Of a stretch of 64,000 nucleotides of DNA, positions 45,501-56,275 are shown piece by piece. The DNA is from Chlorella sorokiniana (lineage: Eukaryota; Chlorophyta; Trebouxiophyceae; Chlorellales; Chlorellaceae): contig CP084611.1 in NCBI GenBank assembly GCA_025917655.1, positions 4,836,001 through 4,900,000 on the forward strand, read 5' to 3'. Position 1 is the first letter of the stretch. Each line of letters begins with the position of its first letter. A program made the translations under genes and the position numbers. The notes under the pieces were generated by a model, which saw nothing but the letters and a program-made list of their open reading frames with translations, searched no databases and was not told the DNA's origin.

Positions 45501-45613
45501 CCATCCTCGCGCGGCGCTGAGTTTGTGAGCCCCGCACTGCTCGCTGACTGTCGATGATTGCTGGCAGAACTGTTGTCAGCCAGTAAGGGCTCTTGCAGCG
45601 GGCTGGAGGCCAT
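36501..45613 (-). CDS. ABCC (MRP)-type full ABC transporter
   Basis: A gene of about 20 exons spans 9 kb. ATG 45613 opens MASSPLQEPLLADNSS and soon gives SWLSALTFSWVGKLLRR, the ABCC pre-TMD1 motif. TMD1 lies in exons between 45262 and 42770 (LLRAIIAAYGWPYLLLGALK; VMLEVLRGIRAVKCYAWEAP, the classic K-x-Y-A-W-E). NBD1: Walker A GPVGSGKSSLLAALLGE near 42223-42190, signature TLSGGQRARLALARAL near 41486, Walker B VLVLDDCLASVD near 41209 with Asp where the catalytic Glu would be, H-loop VVVTTHHPLLLE near 40968. TMD2 lies between 40220 and 38250 (LASVLELPLAFFDATPQGRV). NBD2: Walker A GRTGAGKSSLLAALLRL near 37776, VPQQPFVFEGSVAENLDP, unusual signature LSHGQ near 37189-37175, Walker B LLLLDEATSSVD near 37128-37093. 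It resembles vacuolar or plasma-membrane exporters of glutathione conjugates and organic anions. Several frame breaks exist, the first near 45385. The last exon (IIEVAHRQSTIAG) leads to an uncertain stop. Confidence 0.85.
39723..39737 (+). repeat. 15-G homopolymer in an ABCC intron
   Basis: Uninterrupted run of about 15 G on the plus strand (C on the coding strand), just upstream of the exon at 39640-39720 in gene orientation. It may extend the polypyrimidine tract of the acceptor. Confidence 0.8.
43189..43385 (+). repeat. GT-rich low-complexity tract in an ABCC intron
   Basis: Repeated GTGTG segments with the phrase GAGTGTGGTGCGGGTGAGGTG recurring in variant form, within one intron. It creates artefactual His/Thr-rich frames on the minus strand. 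Confidence 0.8.
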
Positions 45614-46308
45614 CGTGAATGTGGATCACACCATGTTCGGCCTTGGCGTGCTGAGAGCTTCACATTAAATCAAACCATGACGCACGTAATAAAGCGGCGA
45701 CATCCGTTGAAAGATTCATTCCTTTCATGTCACGCCGCTCCTGCGACAATGCTGTCAGGCTGCGCGGCCTGCGCTGACTGGAGTACAGAAAGGAGATACA
45801 GAATAAGGATATTGACAGGGTGTGGGGATTGATGACCGTGCCAGAGCACCAGTGCTGTTCCAACCTCTGCGGACACGGCGCCCTGTCCCCATGCTGTCCC
45901 TCTGCGCAGTGAATGATTGGACGTGGAGCATGCACCATGCATCTGCACCGGCTTGTTGGTTTCTGTTCCTTCTTCATGCTTGAAACCTTCCGACCCACTG
46001 TCCATTTGCCAGCATTCCCTCACAATCGCTGCTCTTGCCGGTGGTTCGCGGCGCCAGCGCCCGTGGCAGTTCACTTTCCCGGCTTGCAGCCCAGCTCCCA
46101 GCTCCCTGAGGCTATTTGTGCATTGCAGAGTAACGACGGGGCCCTGTTGCATTTGATGCGATGCAGCGGTCAGGAAGCCACGCGGCGGTATTGGCGCAAA
46201 AAGCATTAAAGCAGCAAGGAGGTGCTGCGCACGCTCATTGCGCATGTTGTATTCACAGCTAACTACGTGAAATTACTTGCGTCGCAACTGCCTGCATGTG
46301 TCTTTGAG
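45614..46308. other. Divergent intergenic region (ABCC / SGNH hydrolase)
   Basis: 695 bp between opposite starts, less GC-rich at 45660-45990. Probably two promoters. No other gene is supported. Confidence 0.4.
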
Positions 46309-49300
46309 ATGCAGCCCGACGCCGAGCAAGGCGTGAGGCCTCTGCTCCTGCACGGCGGCGACTCCCCTGCCAGCTCCGTCGATCGGAGTTCTCCCAGACG
46401 AGGCGGCCCTCAAGGTCTACGCGCATTCCGCTGGAATGCCGGGCTGCCCACAGCCTTCATTCTCGGCGGCTTGCTTACCCTTTGCGTCATCTTTTTAGCT
46501 GGCGACAGTCTGGGGCTACACAACGGTGGGCACACAGCGCTCAAGCGGGCCCTTTAGCAGCCGCCGCCAGCGTCCGCTGCCAGATGCACCCCGTCTGACT
46601 CCCAAGGTTGCTTGGTCTGGCATTCCACACGCATCTCAGTGCTGTTGGCATGTTGAAAATGCAGTGTCTGCCGTGCGGCCAGCTCTCTTGGAGCGGAAGC
46701 CTGCAGAGGCAGGCTTGCAGGTGCGCCGAGGCATCGCGAAGCGGTGGTGTGGTTTCTAGGTTGCCTTTTTGAGTGGCTGGCCCTGCACTTCTGCACTGGC
46801 GGGCGGTATACCCAGCTTGCTGTGCCGGGAGTATACATTGACACTCCTGAGTTACAACCTGCTACTGCTTGCAGGCCGCCGGCGCACGGCTGAATGGCGC
46901 AGCAGCAGCAGCGTTCAATACGTCGCTTTGTCCCCAGGCGGAGCCGGCAGCGTGCCCTGAAGTGAAGCCGTGCCCCGCTTGCAACAAGTGCCCGGCGCTG
47001 CCACCGGCAGCGGCGCCCTGCCCAGCCTGCCCCAAGCAGCGCGAGTGCCCCAAGCCTCCGCCACCATGTCCCAAGCAGCAGCAGCAGCAGCAGCAGAAAC
47101 AGCAGGGCGCCGATGACGGAGAGGGCCAGCACGATGCGGACGAGGATGCGAAAGCAGCAGAGAAGAAGGGCGACGGCGGCGGCGGCGCCAAGCCCGCCGC
47201 CGACGCTCCGCCGCAGGAGCGGCCGCTGCGCCTGCCCTGGGCCCCCTGCTGTCGGCCAGCGAGGTGCAGCGCGGTGTTGGCTATCACGGCAGCGGGCGGC
47301 GCCTGGAGGCGCTGGCCGCCAAGCTGCTGCGCGGCGAGCCCATCCGGGCGTACACCATCGGCGGCAGCGTCACCTGCGGATCCGGCTCCTCCTCCGACGC
47401 CGCCAGCTACCCAGGCCGCTTCTTCCAGTTCATCAACGCCACCTTCCCCCACAGGTGTGGGCGCTGCGCCTGGTTGCACCGTACTGTGCCAGAGAGCAGG
47501 CCGGGGACGGGGCGGGGGGCCCAAGGTTGGACGTAGCAACGCCGCCCGAGCTCAGCTCAGCAGACCATTCAACGCGGTGCAAGTTTGATGTCATCCGTGC
47601 ACCGTGCACATGCTGCCGTGCCTTGCTGAGCTGTCCTACTCTGGCGTTGACTTGAAGTTCCACTTTCTTTTCTGCTTCTTTCCTCCCCGCAGGGACCACG
47701 TGCTGGTGAACAAGGGTGTGGGGGCGACCAGCTCCGGCATCTTCTCCGCCTGCATCGAGCACATGTTGCCGCAGGTGAGCTTTCTTTACGATGTTATTGC
47801 TGCCAGCTTCGATTGTGATCCGGTCGTGCTGTCACAATGTGTCGGTGGGTGCGTGCATAAAGCAACTGCCTTCGGGGCATGTGTGCGGCCCGGCGCCCAT
47901 CGTGCTAGCAGCTTCCGTAGCGGCATGCACATGCTACTTCTCCTGCCCATCATTTCAGAGCTAGGCAGGGACAAACAATGAGTCACAGCTGAAAGGATTG
48001 TATGAAACCTCAGATTTTGTGCCTATGATGCATCTGGGCCGAAATGCTGTGCTGGGTTCCGCTGCGCCGCTGGCATGGAAAGCGCTCAATTGATTGTTCC
48101 ACTGTCTCCACTGTGCAGGATGTTGAGGTGGATTTGGTGGTGGTTGAGTTCACGGTAAATGACTACCCTGACGTGAGCTACACCGACCCGCAGCGCAAGG
48201 GCTACGAGCAGCTGCTGCGGAAGCTGCTGCGCATGCCAGGCCCGCCCGCTGTGGTGCAGCTGCACCACTACGCCTGGTGGCGCTCCCTGGGCGACGGAGT
48301 GGACGCGGGGCTGTTTTACTACCCGCAGGCGGAGGCGCAGCACTACGTGTTCTCCCAGGTGGGCTGCTGCAGCCGGGCAGCGGAAGAAAGGAAGCAGAAA
48401 CGGCTGCGGCGGGCGGGGGGGCGCGGCGCGGAGGAGCGGGGGACCCTCGCATGCCTCCTCTGCCTGCCCTCTGCTGCCTCTTCTCTGTGCGCTCCCTGCG
48501 GGCTGCCTGTGCTGCTGCGTGTCCTGCCGTGCTGCCGCAGCTCTGCAACCTGCCGGCGTTGGCCGCCTTGCTCTTGCCCGCCCGCCCGCAGTATTACGAT
48601 GTGCCCAGTGTGTCGCTGCGCTCCGCCACCTGGCACCTCATGAACGGCGGCGTGCCGCCCTTTGAGGTTTGTGCCCCCAGCCTGCCCTCCCGCACCTCCA
48701 GCTGCCCCGTTTGTGCCTGCACCAATCGTCTGGTTCCGAGCCAGCCACGCGCCAGTCATGCCACCCTAAGCCCTGAAGAGCGTCATCAGTCATGACCCCG
48801 CTCGCCTCCCCAAAGCCAGCAGCAGCCGGCTCGTTGAGCGGCCCCTCCCACCGTCGCTTGCACCCACGCAGGTGGAACGCGTGACCGCGCGGCACAAGCC
48901 ACATGTCTCGACGGCGGGGTCAAGATCCCTCACAGCGAAGAGAAGGAGGCGCACAGATACTTCTACTACGACAGGTGGGCAGGCGGTACGACAGGTGGGC
49001 AGGCGGTACGGCAGGTGGGCAGGCGATCGACGCGGCCTCCCGCTTGGCTGGCTGGTCGGCTGGCGGCATGCAGGACAGGGAGCGGGACGCCGTCGGCGGT
49101 GCTGCCCCTTGCCGCCCAAAACCGCATGCCCAGGCCCACACAACAGTCCCTCGCCGTGATTTGTTTGTGACTGCGTCGCTGAATGCGCATGCCGCCCGCT
49201 TGCCCTGGCGCCTCCCTCCTTCCTTCAGGACGCACCCCAACGACCGCGGGCACCAAGTGATCGCGGAGCTGCTGGCTGGGCTGGTGCTGAAGGCCGCCGA

Positions 49301-50640
49301 CCGCGTGCGGGCGGGCGGGGCCCCTGGGTGGAGCGTGGGCTGGGCTGCGGAGCGGGACGCCAAGCTGCCGCCGACCGCGCTGCCCGAGCCCATGGTGCCA
49401 GGCAACGACGACGCGCCCAGCACGCTGTGCGCCATGCAGGCGAGTGCGGCGCTGCGGATGCTGCCGCACGGTGGATGCTGTGCTGTGCTGTGCTGCGCCA
49501 CGCTGCGACCGCCGTGCCGAGCAGGGCTGCGCAGCGCTGGGCAGCATTGGCAGGCTGCCTGCGTGCCCGCCGCCCGCGCCGCTCCCCTGTCCACCACCTC
49601 CCTGCTGGCCGAGCGCTGCTGCCTTGGCGCTGCCGCTGCGCAGCGCATGCCTGCCGCCTTACTTGGGTTTGGGTGCTTGGCTGGGCTCTGAATGGATGTG
49701 CTGCCATGGTACCGCTCTCACGTGCACTCTTGTCCCGCACTCTTGTACCGCAGGAGGAGTTCAAGGACATTGTCGTCGCCTGGAAGGGCTTCAACTACAC
49801 GGCGGAGCGGCCCGACGAGGACACGTTTGTGGGGCAGAAGTGGGGGTGGACGTCCAGCACGCCAGGCACGCTGTGCATGCTGCACATGCTGTGCGTGATG
49901 CGTATGCCGCGCATGTCGCTGTGTACGCCCCGCCCTCCCATGGCGTGGATGCCCTTGCACCCGCCCGCCCCTCCCCCTGGGCGGCGGCACCCCCGCTCCC
50001 CCGCCCCAACGCCATGGATGCTTGTGTCACAACCTGCCTGTACCGCTCGCCCATGCCGCGTACCACTCAACCGTGCTGCATTCCCGCTTGTGCCGTAGGC
50101 GACTGGGCCGAGCTGGAGTTTGACTCCCGCCCCAACAGCGACGCCAAGGACGGCGAGGGCGGCCGCGCCACCATCTACCTGACCCACCTCAAGTCTTACG
50201 AGGGCATGGGCACCGCAGAGGTCAAGTGTGTGCGGGGGTGCCAGTGCAAGAAGGCTGTGCTGGATGGCACCTGGGACACGGAGGCCAGCCTCATGCAGAA
50301 CCTAAGGTTCAAGGTGGGCCTCCCTTCGTTTCTACGTTTGTCCACTCTTTTCTGCCATCAGCCTTTTTGCTTCGCCTTGCATTATGCTCGGGCCATTTCC
50401 GAAGGTGGTTCAGTGGTGCAGCCCGGGCAGCAGCTTCTGCAGGCAGGCTTTGGCCGCTGTGCCCGCCTCGCTCTTGCTGTTGGGGGCGGCCCTGACGGTC
50501 CTGGCCGCGGCGTGGCCCCCATTCCCGCGCAGGTGTCCCCCGCCGCCAAGTGCCGTGTGCGGGTGACGGTGAGCAACAAGGCTGGGAAGGTGGCCCAGAA
50601 AGGACACAAGGTGAAGCTCATGGCAATCATGGCCAGGTGA
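46309..50640 (+). CDS. Membrane-anchored SGNH/GDSL-type hydrolase
   Basis: Exons near 46309-46525, 46875-47454, 47693-47774, 48119-48358, 48592-48666, 48872-48974, 49229-49439, 49754-49865, 50099-50313 and 50533-50640. Exon 1 encodes a cytosolic tail and one signal anchor (PTAFILGGLLTLCVIFLAGD). A Pro/Cys-rich stalk follows (CPACNKCPALPPAAAPCPAC) with a poly-Gln run and acidic linker. The SGNH core has block I IRAYTIGGSVTCGSG with the nucleophile Ser, the Gly block VNKGVGATSSG, block III LVVVEFTVNDYPDVSY and block V DRTHPNDRGHQVIAELLAGL with the catalytic Asp/His. A C-terminal domain (DWAELEFDSRPNSDAKDGEG to RVTVSNKAGKVAQKGHKVKL) looks beta-rich. Likely a Golgi or cell-surface esterase acting on glycans; the substrate is unknown. 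The run 47242-47246 needs one C. At least two introns appear to use GC donors. Confidence 0.78.
48968..49027 (+). repeat. 20-bp tandem repeat (3 copies) that includes a splice donor
   Basis: Units at 48968-48987, 48988-49007 and 49008-49027, the last with two changes. Each contains CAGGTGGGC; the first is the donor of the exon ending at 48974. Confidence 0.9.
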
Positions 50641-51591
50641 GCGGCTGCGCTGCATGATGGCTGAACACGTCGCGCCGTGGGGCTGCGGCACTGTCGTTCC
50701 CCGCCATTGACGCTGCATGCCGTGGCCCGGTTGTAGCTTGTGCTCTTCTTTTGTGTTGCCTCTGGGGCGCTTCAGCGGGCAGGCAAGCGTTGGATAAACT
50801 TGAAGGTTTGCGGCACCCCTTCCTGCCATGCAGCCACTTCCCGCTGCGTTTAAATCAAGCGGAGGACCAAACAGAGGTGGTGGCCTCCCGTGTGGAGGTC
50901 TGAGCCTTTTCTGTTATTTTCCCTGTTCTTCGCCGCCAGTTCTGTTTCCACCCATGTTGCCATGCATATGCTACCCTTCCTGCCTTCGCCCTTGTGTTGC
51001 CATCCTCAGTCGCTCACATGCCTCTTGCGGGCGCCATCCTCTCGCATGCAGTGCTTCTCTGTAGTTTGTTAGAAGGCTAGACCATCAGCCGCGTGTGGCT
51101 TTACTGCCCTCTGCTGGCATGCTCACACCTATCTGTCCCCCCTGATTCCTTGATTCGTTCTCCTACCTAATCACACGGCATCTGTCGCCAGTCTCACCGG
51201 ATTGCTTAACATGCTGGCCGCTGGCCCAGCTCATTTAATTACAACTCACACTGCCAAACCTCTCACTTCATCAAGGATTGGTCACGAATGTACTCACATT
51301 GCTCTTGCCAGAGCGATGCATCAGTTTGAGATCAAATGAGGGCGCCAGCGCCGATGAAATCAACACGTGGCAGCGGATCTTCAACCAGGGACGCTCTCGG
51401 CTGAGTTCAGGATCTCCTATCTTCGTGTGGCACGCCATCTCCGGGATCGCACGCCCAGAACCCCTGTGTGACCCGCGAACCAGTGCGCCAAGGCTGGCTT
51501 GCCTCCTGCTGCTGCCGCCGCTACGAGGTGCACCCAGCAGCGAGCCGCCGATGCCACCGCGCCGCCGCACCCGGCAACACCGCCTGCCTTG
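50641..51591. other. Convergent intergenic region
   Basis: The plus strand from 50830 to 51200 is C/T-rich, matching the 3' flank of the SGNH gene. 51200-51440 is AT-richer. No gene or RNA is supported. Confidence 0.4.
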
Positions 51592-54500
51592 CTACCGCGC
51601 CGCCGCGCCCAGCTGCAGCGAGCCGTCGAGCGCGTCCAGGCGCTGCATGTCGTCGTCGGTGAGGTCGAAGGAGAAGAGGTCCAGGTTGGTCTCCATGCGG
51701 TCGACCTTGGAGGTTCGCGGCACCACCGCCTGCCGGAGAGAAAAGACAGCGGGAGGGGGGGCGGTGTGTGTGTGTGTGTGTGCGTGTGTGCGTGTGCGTG
51801 TGCGTGTGCGTGTGCGTGTGTGCGTGTGCGTGTGTGCGTGTGCGTGTGTGTTGGGTGGAGGTTGGTTGGGGTGGTGGTGGTGTGTCAGGCCATGGACCGC
51901 ACGCAGCCTGGGCGCGGCGTTCTTGTCGTGCGCCGGGGTGAAGGGGTGGCAGAGAGATGAAGAGGCGGAGGGCACGGGCATGAGTGCTAGCCTGGCACCC
52001 AGCCGGCAGCGCAGCGGGAGGGAGAGGTGCTATACCTCCCTGGGGGAGGCACAGCACGAGCGGTGGCAGGGTGCGGGGCCATCTCAAAGCGCCGCGCTGC
52101 GCATCACCTGGCCGTGCTGCAGGGCCCAGCGCAGCGCCACCTGGGCCTCGCTCCTGCCCAGCCGTTGCGCAATCTCTCGCACCACGGGATGGTCCAGCAC
52201 CGGGTTCAGGCCCTGCCAGTAATTGATCAATCAGTGCATCAAACAAGTGTTGCATCAAATGGCAAGCTTGACGAGGTTTACTTGCCACGACCATGGTGAT
52301 CACGCATGCGGGCCCAGCTGAAAGTCGTCGGATCATTGACGCTGTGTGCACAGTGCCTGCTGGCTGCCAAAGGCGCAGACACAGCGCAGGCCACGCCCGG
52401 CACACCCAGCCCCCAGCATCCACGTCTGTCCGCCCGCCTTCCTCCCCCTTTCTCCGCCCGCTGCTTTCCGAGCCCCACCTGCGTCTGTACGAGCCACTGC
52501 CCCCCAGCGACGAGTAAGCCTGGAACTGGATGCCGTGGTGGCGGCAGAAGGCCTGCAGCTCGTGCTCCTGGCGCAGCAGGTCTGCGGGGATGGGGGGAGA
52601 GGTGTGTAGGAATAGGGGGAAGCGGTGTGTGTGCGTGCGTGCGTGCTGGCGGTGGATGGGGCTGAGGGGCGTTGGCAGGGGCGGCAAAGGTCAGCTGAAA
52701 GCGGGAAAACGCCAAGGCAGCTGGGCGTCTCACCCGAGTTGCTCTGAAGCAGGGCGGGCTTGATGGCGGCGATGCGCACCAGCTCCGCCATCTGGTCCAG
52801 GTTGAAGTTGGACACCCCGCCGCCCGCAGCTTGCCCTCCCGCACCAGCTGCTCCAGCGCCGCCCAGCTGCAGCGCGCGAGAGGGGCGGGCAGAGCAGGGG
52901 TTGAAGCCGGCAGCAAGGGGCAGCGCCTCTTGCTGGCAAAAGGCAGGCAGGCGGGCAGTCGTGGAGGCACGTGGCTCCCCGCCTCCTTTCCTCTCGAAAA
53001 AAACGGCCGCAGGCGCTGCGTAGAAGGAGGCTGTTCTCTTGGGAGGCCCCCGTGCGGTTTGCATAGCATGCGCAGCGTGCCGCACCTGTCCTGCCACGTG
53101 CCCTCCACGTGCGCGTCGCCGCACAGGCCCCCCAGCACTCTGGGTAGTGCAGCAGCATGAGGTCGATGTAGGCGGTCTGAAGGTCCTGCAGGGCCTCGTT
53201 GAAAACCTGCAGGGTGGGGCAATGGCGATAGATGGTTCAGAATGCGTGTGTGTGCAGCACCGGGTTTCATGGCAGGTGGTGGTGGTGTTTGTTTGTTTGT
53301 TTGGGGGAGGGGGAGGGGCTGGCTGATTGCTGCCAACAAAAAATGGAACGACGACAGCCTGGTAGTGAGGGCATGGCAGCGTGGGGAGGCATGGCACGCA
53401 GGCAGGAGAACGGCACCGCCAGCATGGACTGGTCAACCCTGACAAACCAGGCGAAGTGCAATCACAGCATGCCGGGCAGCGAAAGTTTGAGCCATTTCAG
53501 GCGCGAGGGCCTCACATCCAGCGTGCTCCAGTAGCCCAGGTGGCGCGGGTGCACCTTGCTGGAAATGAAGAGGTGCTCCCGCTTTATGCCGCTGCAGGCG
53601 GGGAGGGGCGGCGGCGGGGCGCGGCGTGTGACGAGGCTGCAAGCGCGCACTCCCGGTTGCGGAAGAGGAGGCAGAAAGTAGGAAGGGCAGACCGAGCGTG
53701 TGGCAAGCACCAAGGACAAGGGCTTGAAGGGAGGCACGGGAGCAAGAGCAACTAAGAAACGCGGTGCACACCTGGCAGACCAGCCCCAGCCCACGAGATC
53801 CTCGCGGTACCACTCCCTCGCCTGCGGTACAGCCACGGCAGCTGAAAGCGTCGGCCAACGCTCACCCCTAGTCAGCGTTGGAACTTGCAACAAAGCGTGC
53901 CAGCCAGACGGCCGGCGCATGCGGTGGCCCCAACACCCTCTGCCATGCCCCTTGTTCGTTGCTGCACCATACTTCTGAATCCCCCCTCTTACATACACAA
54001 CCCAACCCCACCACCACCACCACACACACACACACACAGCTTCCATGCTGACACATGAGCGGGCATCACCAACGCTTTCACACACAAACACAGCCGCCCA
54101 CACACCCGCCACTCACCCCGCGCTGTCCACCAGGCGGTAGCCCACTCGGATGGCGGTGAACACGGCGTCGGCGGTGAGGTCCCCAAGCCCCGCGGTGCCG
54201 TAGCCCACAGTCGGCATCAGCACCCCCGGCACAAGCTCTGCCTGCACAGCAGAGCGGGCGGGGGCAACGAGGGCGGGGGCGGGGTGGGGGAGTAGGGGTT
54301 GGGGGTGGGGGGGGGCGAGCGCGAGGCATGTTGGGGGCATGCAGGCTTAGGAGGACGGGGGCTGCTTCTGGCATGCAGGCAGTAATTGGCATCAAGGCAG
54401 TGCTGCAGCCAAGGCATTCCGAACAGGATTGAGGCTGAGAGCGCATGTAGCGAGGCAGGCAGGGAGGCAAAGACGCACTGCCGTACCGTCTGCGGGACCT

Positions 54501-55878
54501 CCGCGCCATGCAGGTAGCGCACGGTGCAGATGCCGCAAGAAGCCGCGCAGTTTAGGTACATGAAGCCTGAGGGGCGGTACAAGGGGCGGTGGAACGAAGC
54601 CGCGATTGGCGCAAGCTGCCAACGCTGCTGCAGCTTCGGATCGGGCGGTGCAGCAGCTGCAGCAGCCTGCCGCCCCGCCAGGCGGCAACATGCACAGCGC
54701 AGGGCCCCCAACCCCACCTGGGTTCTTTTCACAGCCGCCGTCTGCGCTCCACTGCTTGCATTGCAGTGGCGGCTGCTTGTCGGCGCAGTTGGGACGCGGC
54801 AGCAGCGCGCCGCGAGCCTGCGGCAGAAGGTTGGGCCACTGCCCGCTGAGCGGCTGGGGCAGGCCGCTGGCTTCGTCGCCACGCCGCCTGCGCGGCGGCG
54901 TGGCGGCTGCCTGCTGCCCGCCGCCCTGCTGCCCGCCGACCTGCTGCCGCTCTTGCTGCGCTTCTGTGCCACGATCCACGGCGGTCTGCTGCTCCTGGCT
55001 GGACCCCTCTCGTGAGCCCTCCAACTCCAACTGTGAGCCCTTGCTCTGCCCAGCAGCCGCGCGCTGCTCCTCTGCCTGACCACCTTGACGGTCCTCCCCC
55101 TGCTGCCCCTCAGAACCGAGCTGCTGCTGCGGATCTGCGTCGCGCCGCGCCTCAGCTGTGAGGTGCGGCTGCTGCTGCTGCTGCGAGTCGCCCTCGCTCG
55201 CTTCTTGCTGCTGCTCGAGCTGCTTGTCGTCCTGCTCCTGCAGCGCTGCCCCGTCTTTGCTGTGTTGCGACTGGCCATCTCCTGTTTCGCTGCGTGCAGC
55301 CCGGCCTGCAGCGTGGCTGAGGTGTGCAGAGCCGCTGGTGCCGCCGCCGCCGCGATTCGCATCCAGCTCGGCGTCGGCGAGCCTGCTGGCCTTGCGCTCA
55401 TTGTGCATGGCGGCGCTGTCGCCTTCGGAGGAGTGTTGGTTTGATGATAGTGCTGCATCCTCCTCTGCGGGGAACGGCAGGCCAGGGCAGGCAGCTCAGC
55501 CTGTGGAAATAGCTAGCAAGCCAGCAACCGGCATTTTATGCAACAGCTCTGTGCACCTGCAACATTGGCCCAACCGTCGCCCACCTCACCTTTATCCTTG
55601 TGTATAAGCCTTCCGCGAGCTGCCGAGCTGTCTGTTCCGGCCTTGGTCCACCCAGCAGGCAGGTGCCTACCCAGGCGGCGAGCGCTGCCGCCGTCGGCGC
55701 TGCCGCTGCCGCCGCCCCGCTTATGCACGGTCTTGAATTCGCCGATGCCGCTCTCAGGTAGGCTTTTGAAAAAGCTGAGAACTACCAGGGTTGGGGCAAT
55801 GAGGACCACCAGAGCCGCTACAAGGGTGTAGCTCAGCCAGCTCCTCCTGCCGCGCCTCTCCCGCACCAAAGACGGCAT
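51592..55878 (-). CDS. Membrane-anchored ShKT-domain plus aldo-keto reductase fusion
   Basis: ATG 55878 gives a basic tail and one helix (SYTLVAALVVLIAPTLVVLS). Exons 55590-55878 and 54718-55464 join in phase, giving about 345 residues, mostly a Gln/Glu/Ser/Gly-rich linker. They end in an ShKT domain of six Cys (PNCADKQPPLQCKQWSADGG, then CEKNPG|FMYLNCAASCGIC) continued in exon 54487-54566. The aldo-keto reductase begins in exon 54117-54241: VLMPTVGYGTAGLGDL, GYRLVDSA (catalytic Asp), then REWYREDLVG (likely catalytic Tyr), REHLFISSKVHP (Lys), YIDLMLLHYPECWG (His), REGKLRAAGVSNFNLDQMAE, HHGIQFQAYSSLGG and VVPRTSKVDRMETNLDLFSF. Stop 51592-51594. It would be an NADPH-dependent carbonyl or aldehyde reductase, lumenal or extracellular by topology. 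Runs 53128-53133 and 52815-52818 need one base each. The junction of the exons near 54117 and 53818 is not in phase as read. Confidence 0.82.
51767..51852 (+). repeat. (GTGTGC)n / (TG)n microsatellite in an intron
   Basis: Alternating purine-pyrimidine tract in the last intron of the AKR fusion gene, with potential for Z-DNA. It yields spurious Val/Cys and His/Thr frames. Confidence 0.9.
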
Positions 55879-56275
55879 AATGCTGTATTAGAATATAATC
55901 TATGCATAATCCATTGAGGTTGCCCTCAACACAAGCAGGCACAAAGGATGTTGCTGCTGCCGCAGAAGGCAGGAAGATGGGACAGTTTCTTGGTTGATGG
56001 AAATTCGAGCAACAGTGTGGCAATCGTGTGCCACATGCAATGCTTTTGATGGGGCTGCCAGCTGCAAGAACAAGCCTGCTGAGGTGGCAGGTGTGCTGTG
56101 TTAGGTCTTTTGCTGGCGTCCTGCCCTTTCAGAGGACTGTTTCGAGCACCATTTTGCCCTCAACCGTCAGTAATTACTCTCGACGGCCCTTGCACTCGGT
56201 CGATCGCAAGACCACGCAGCCATGGGATGGTGGAAGCAGCAAGTGGGCGCCTGCTTCGATTCAGTAGCAGTAGCC
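55879..56275. promoter_or_regulatory. Shared divergent promoter region (AKR fusion / STK16-like kinase)
   Basis: 397 bp between opposite starts, with an AT-richer core at 55880-56000. No specific element can be assigned. Confidence 0.35.
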
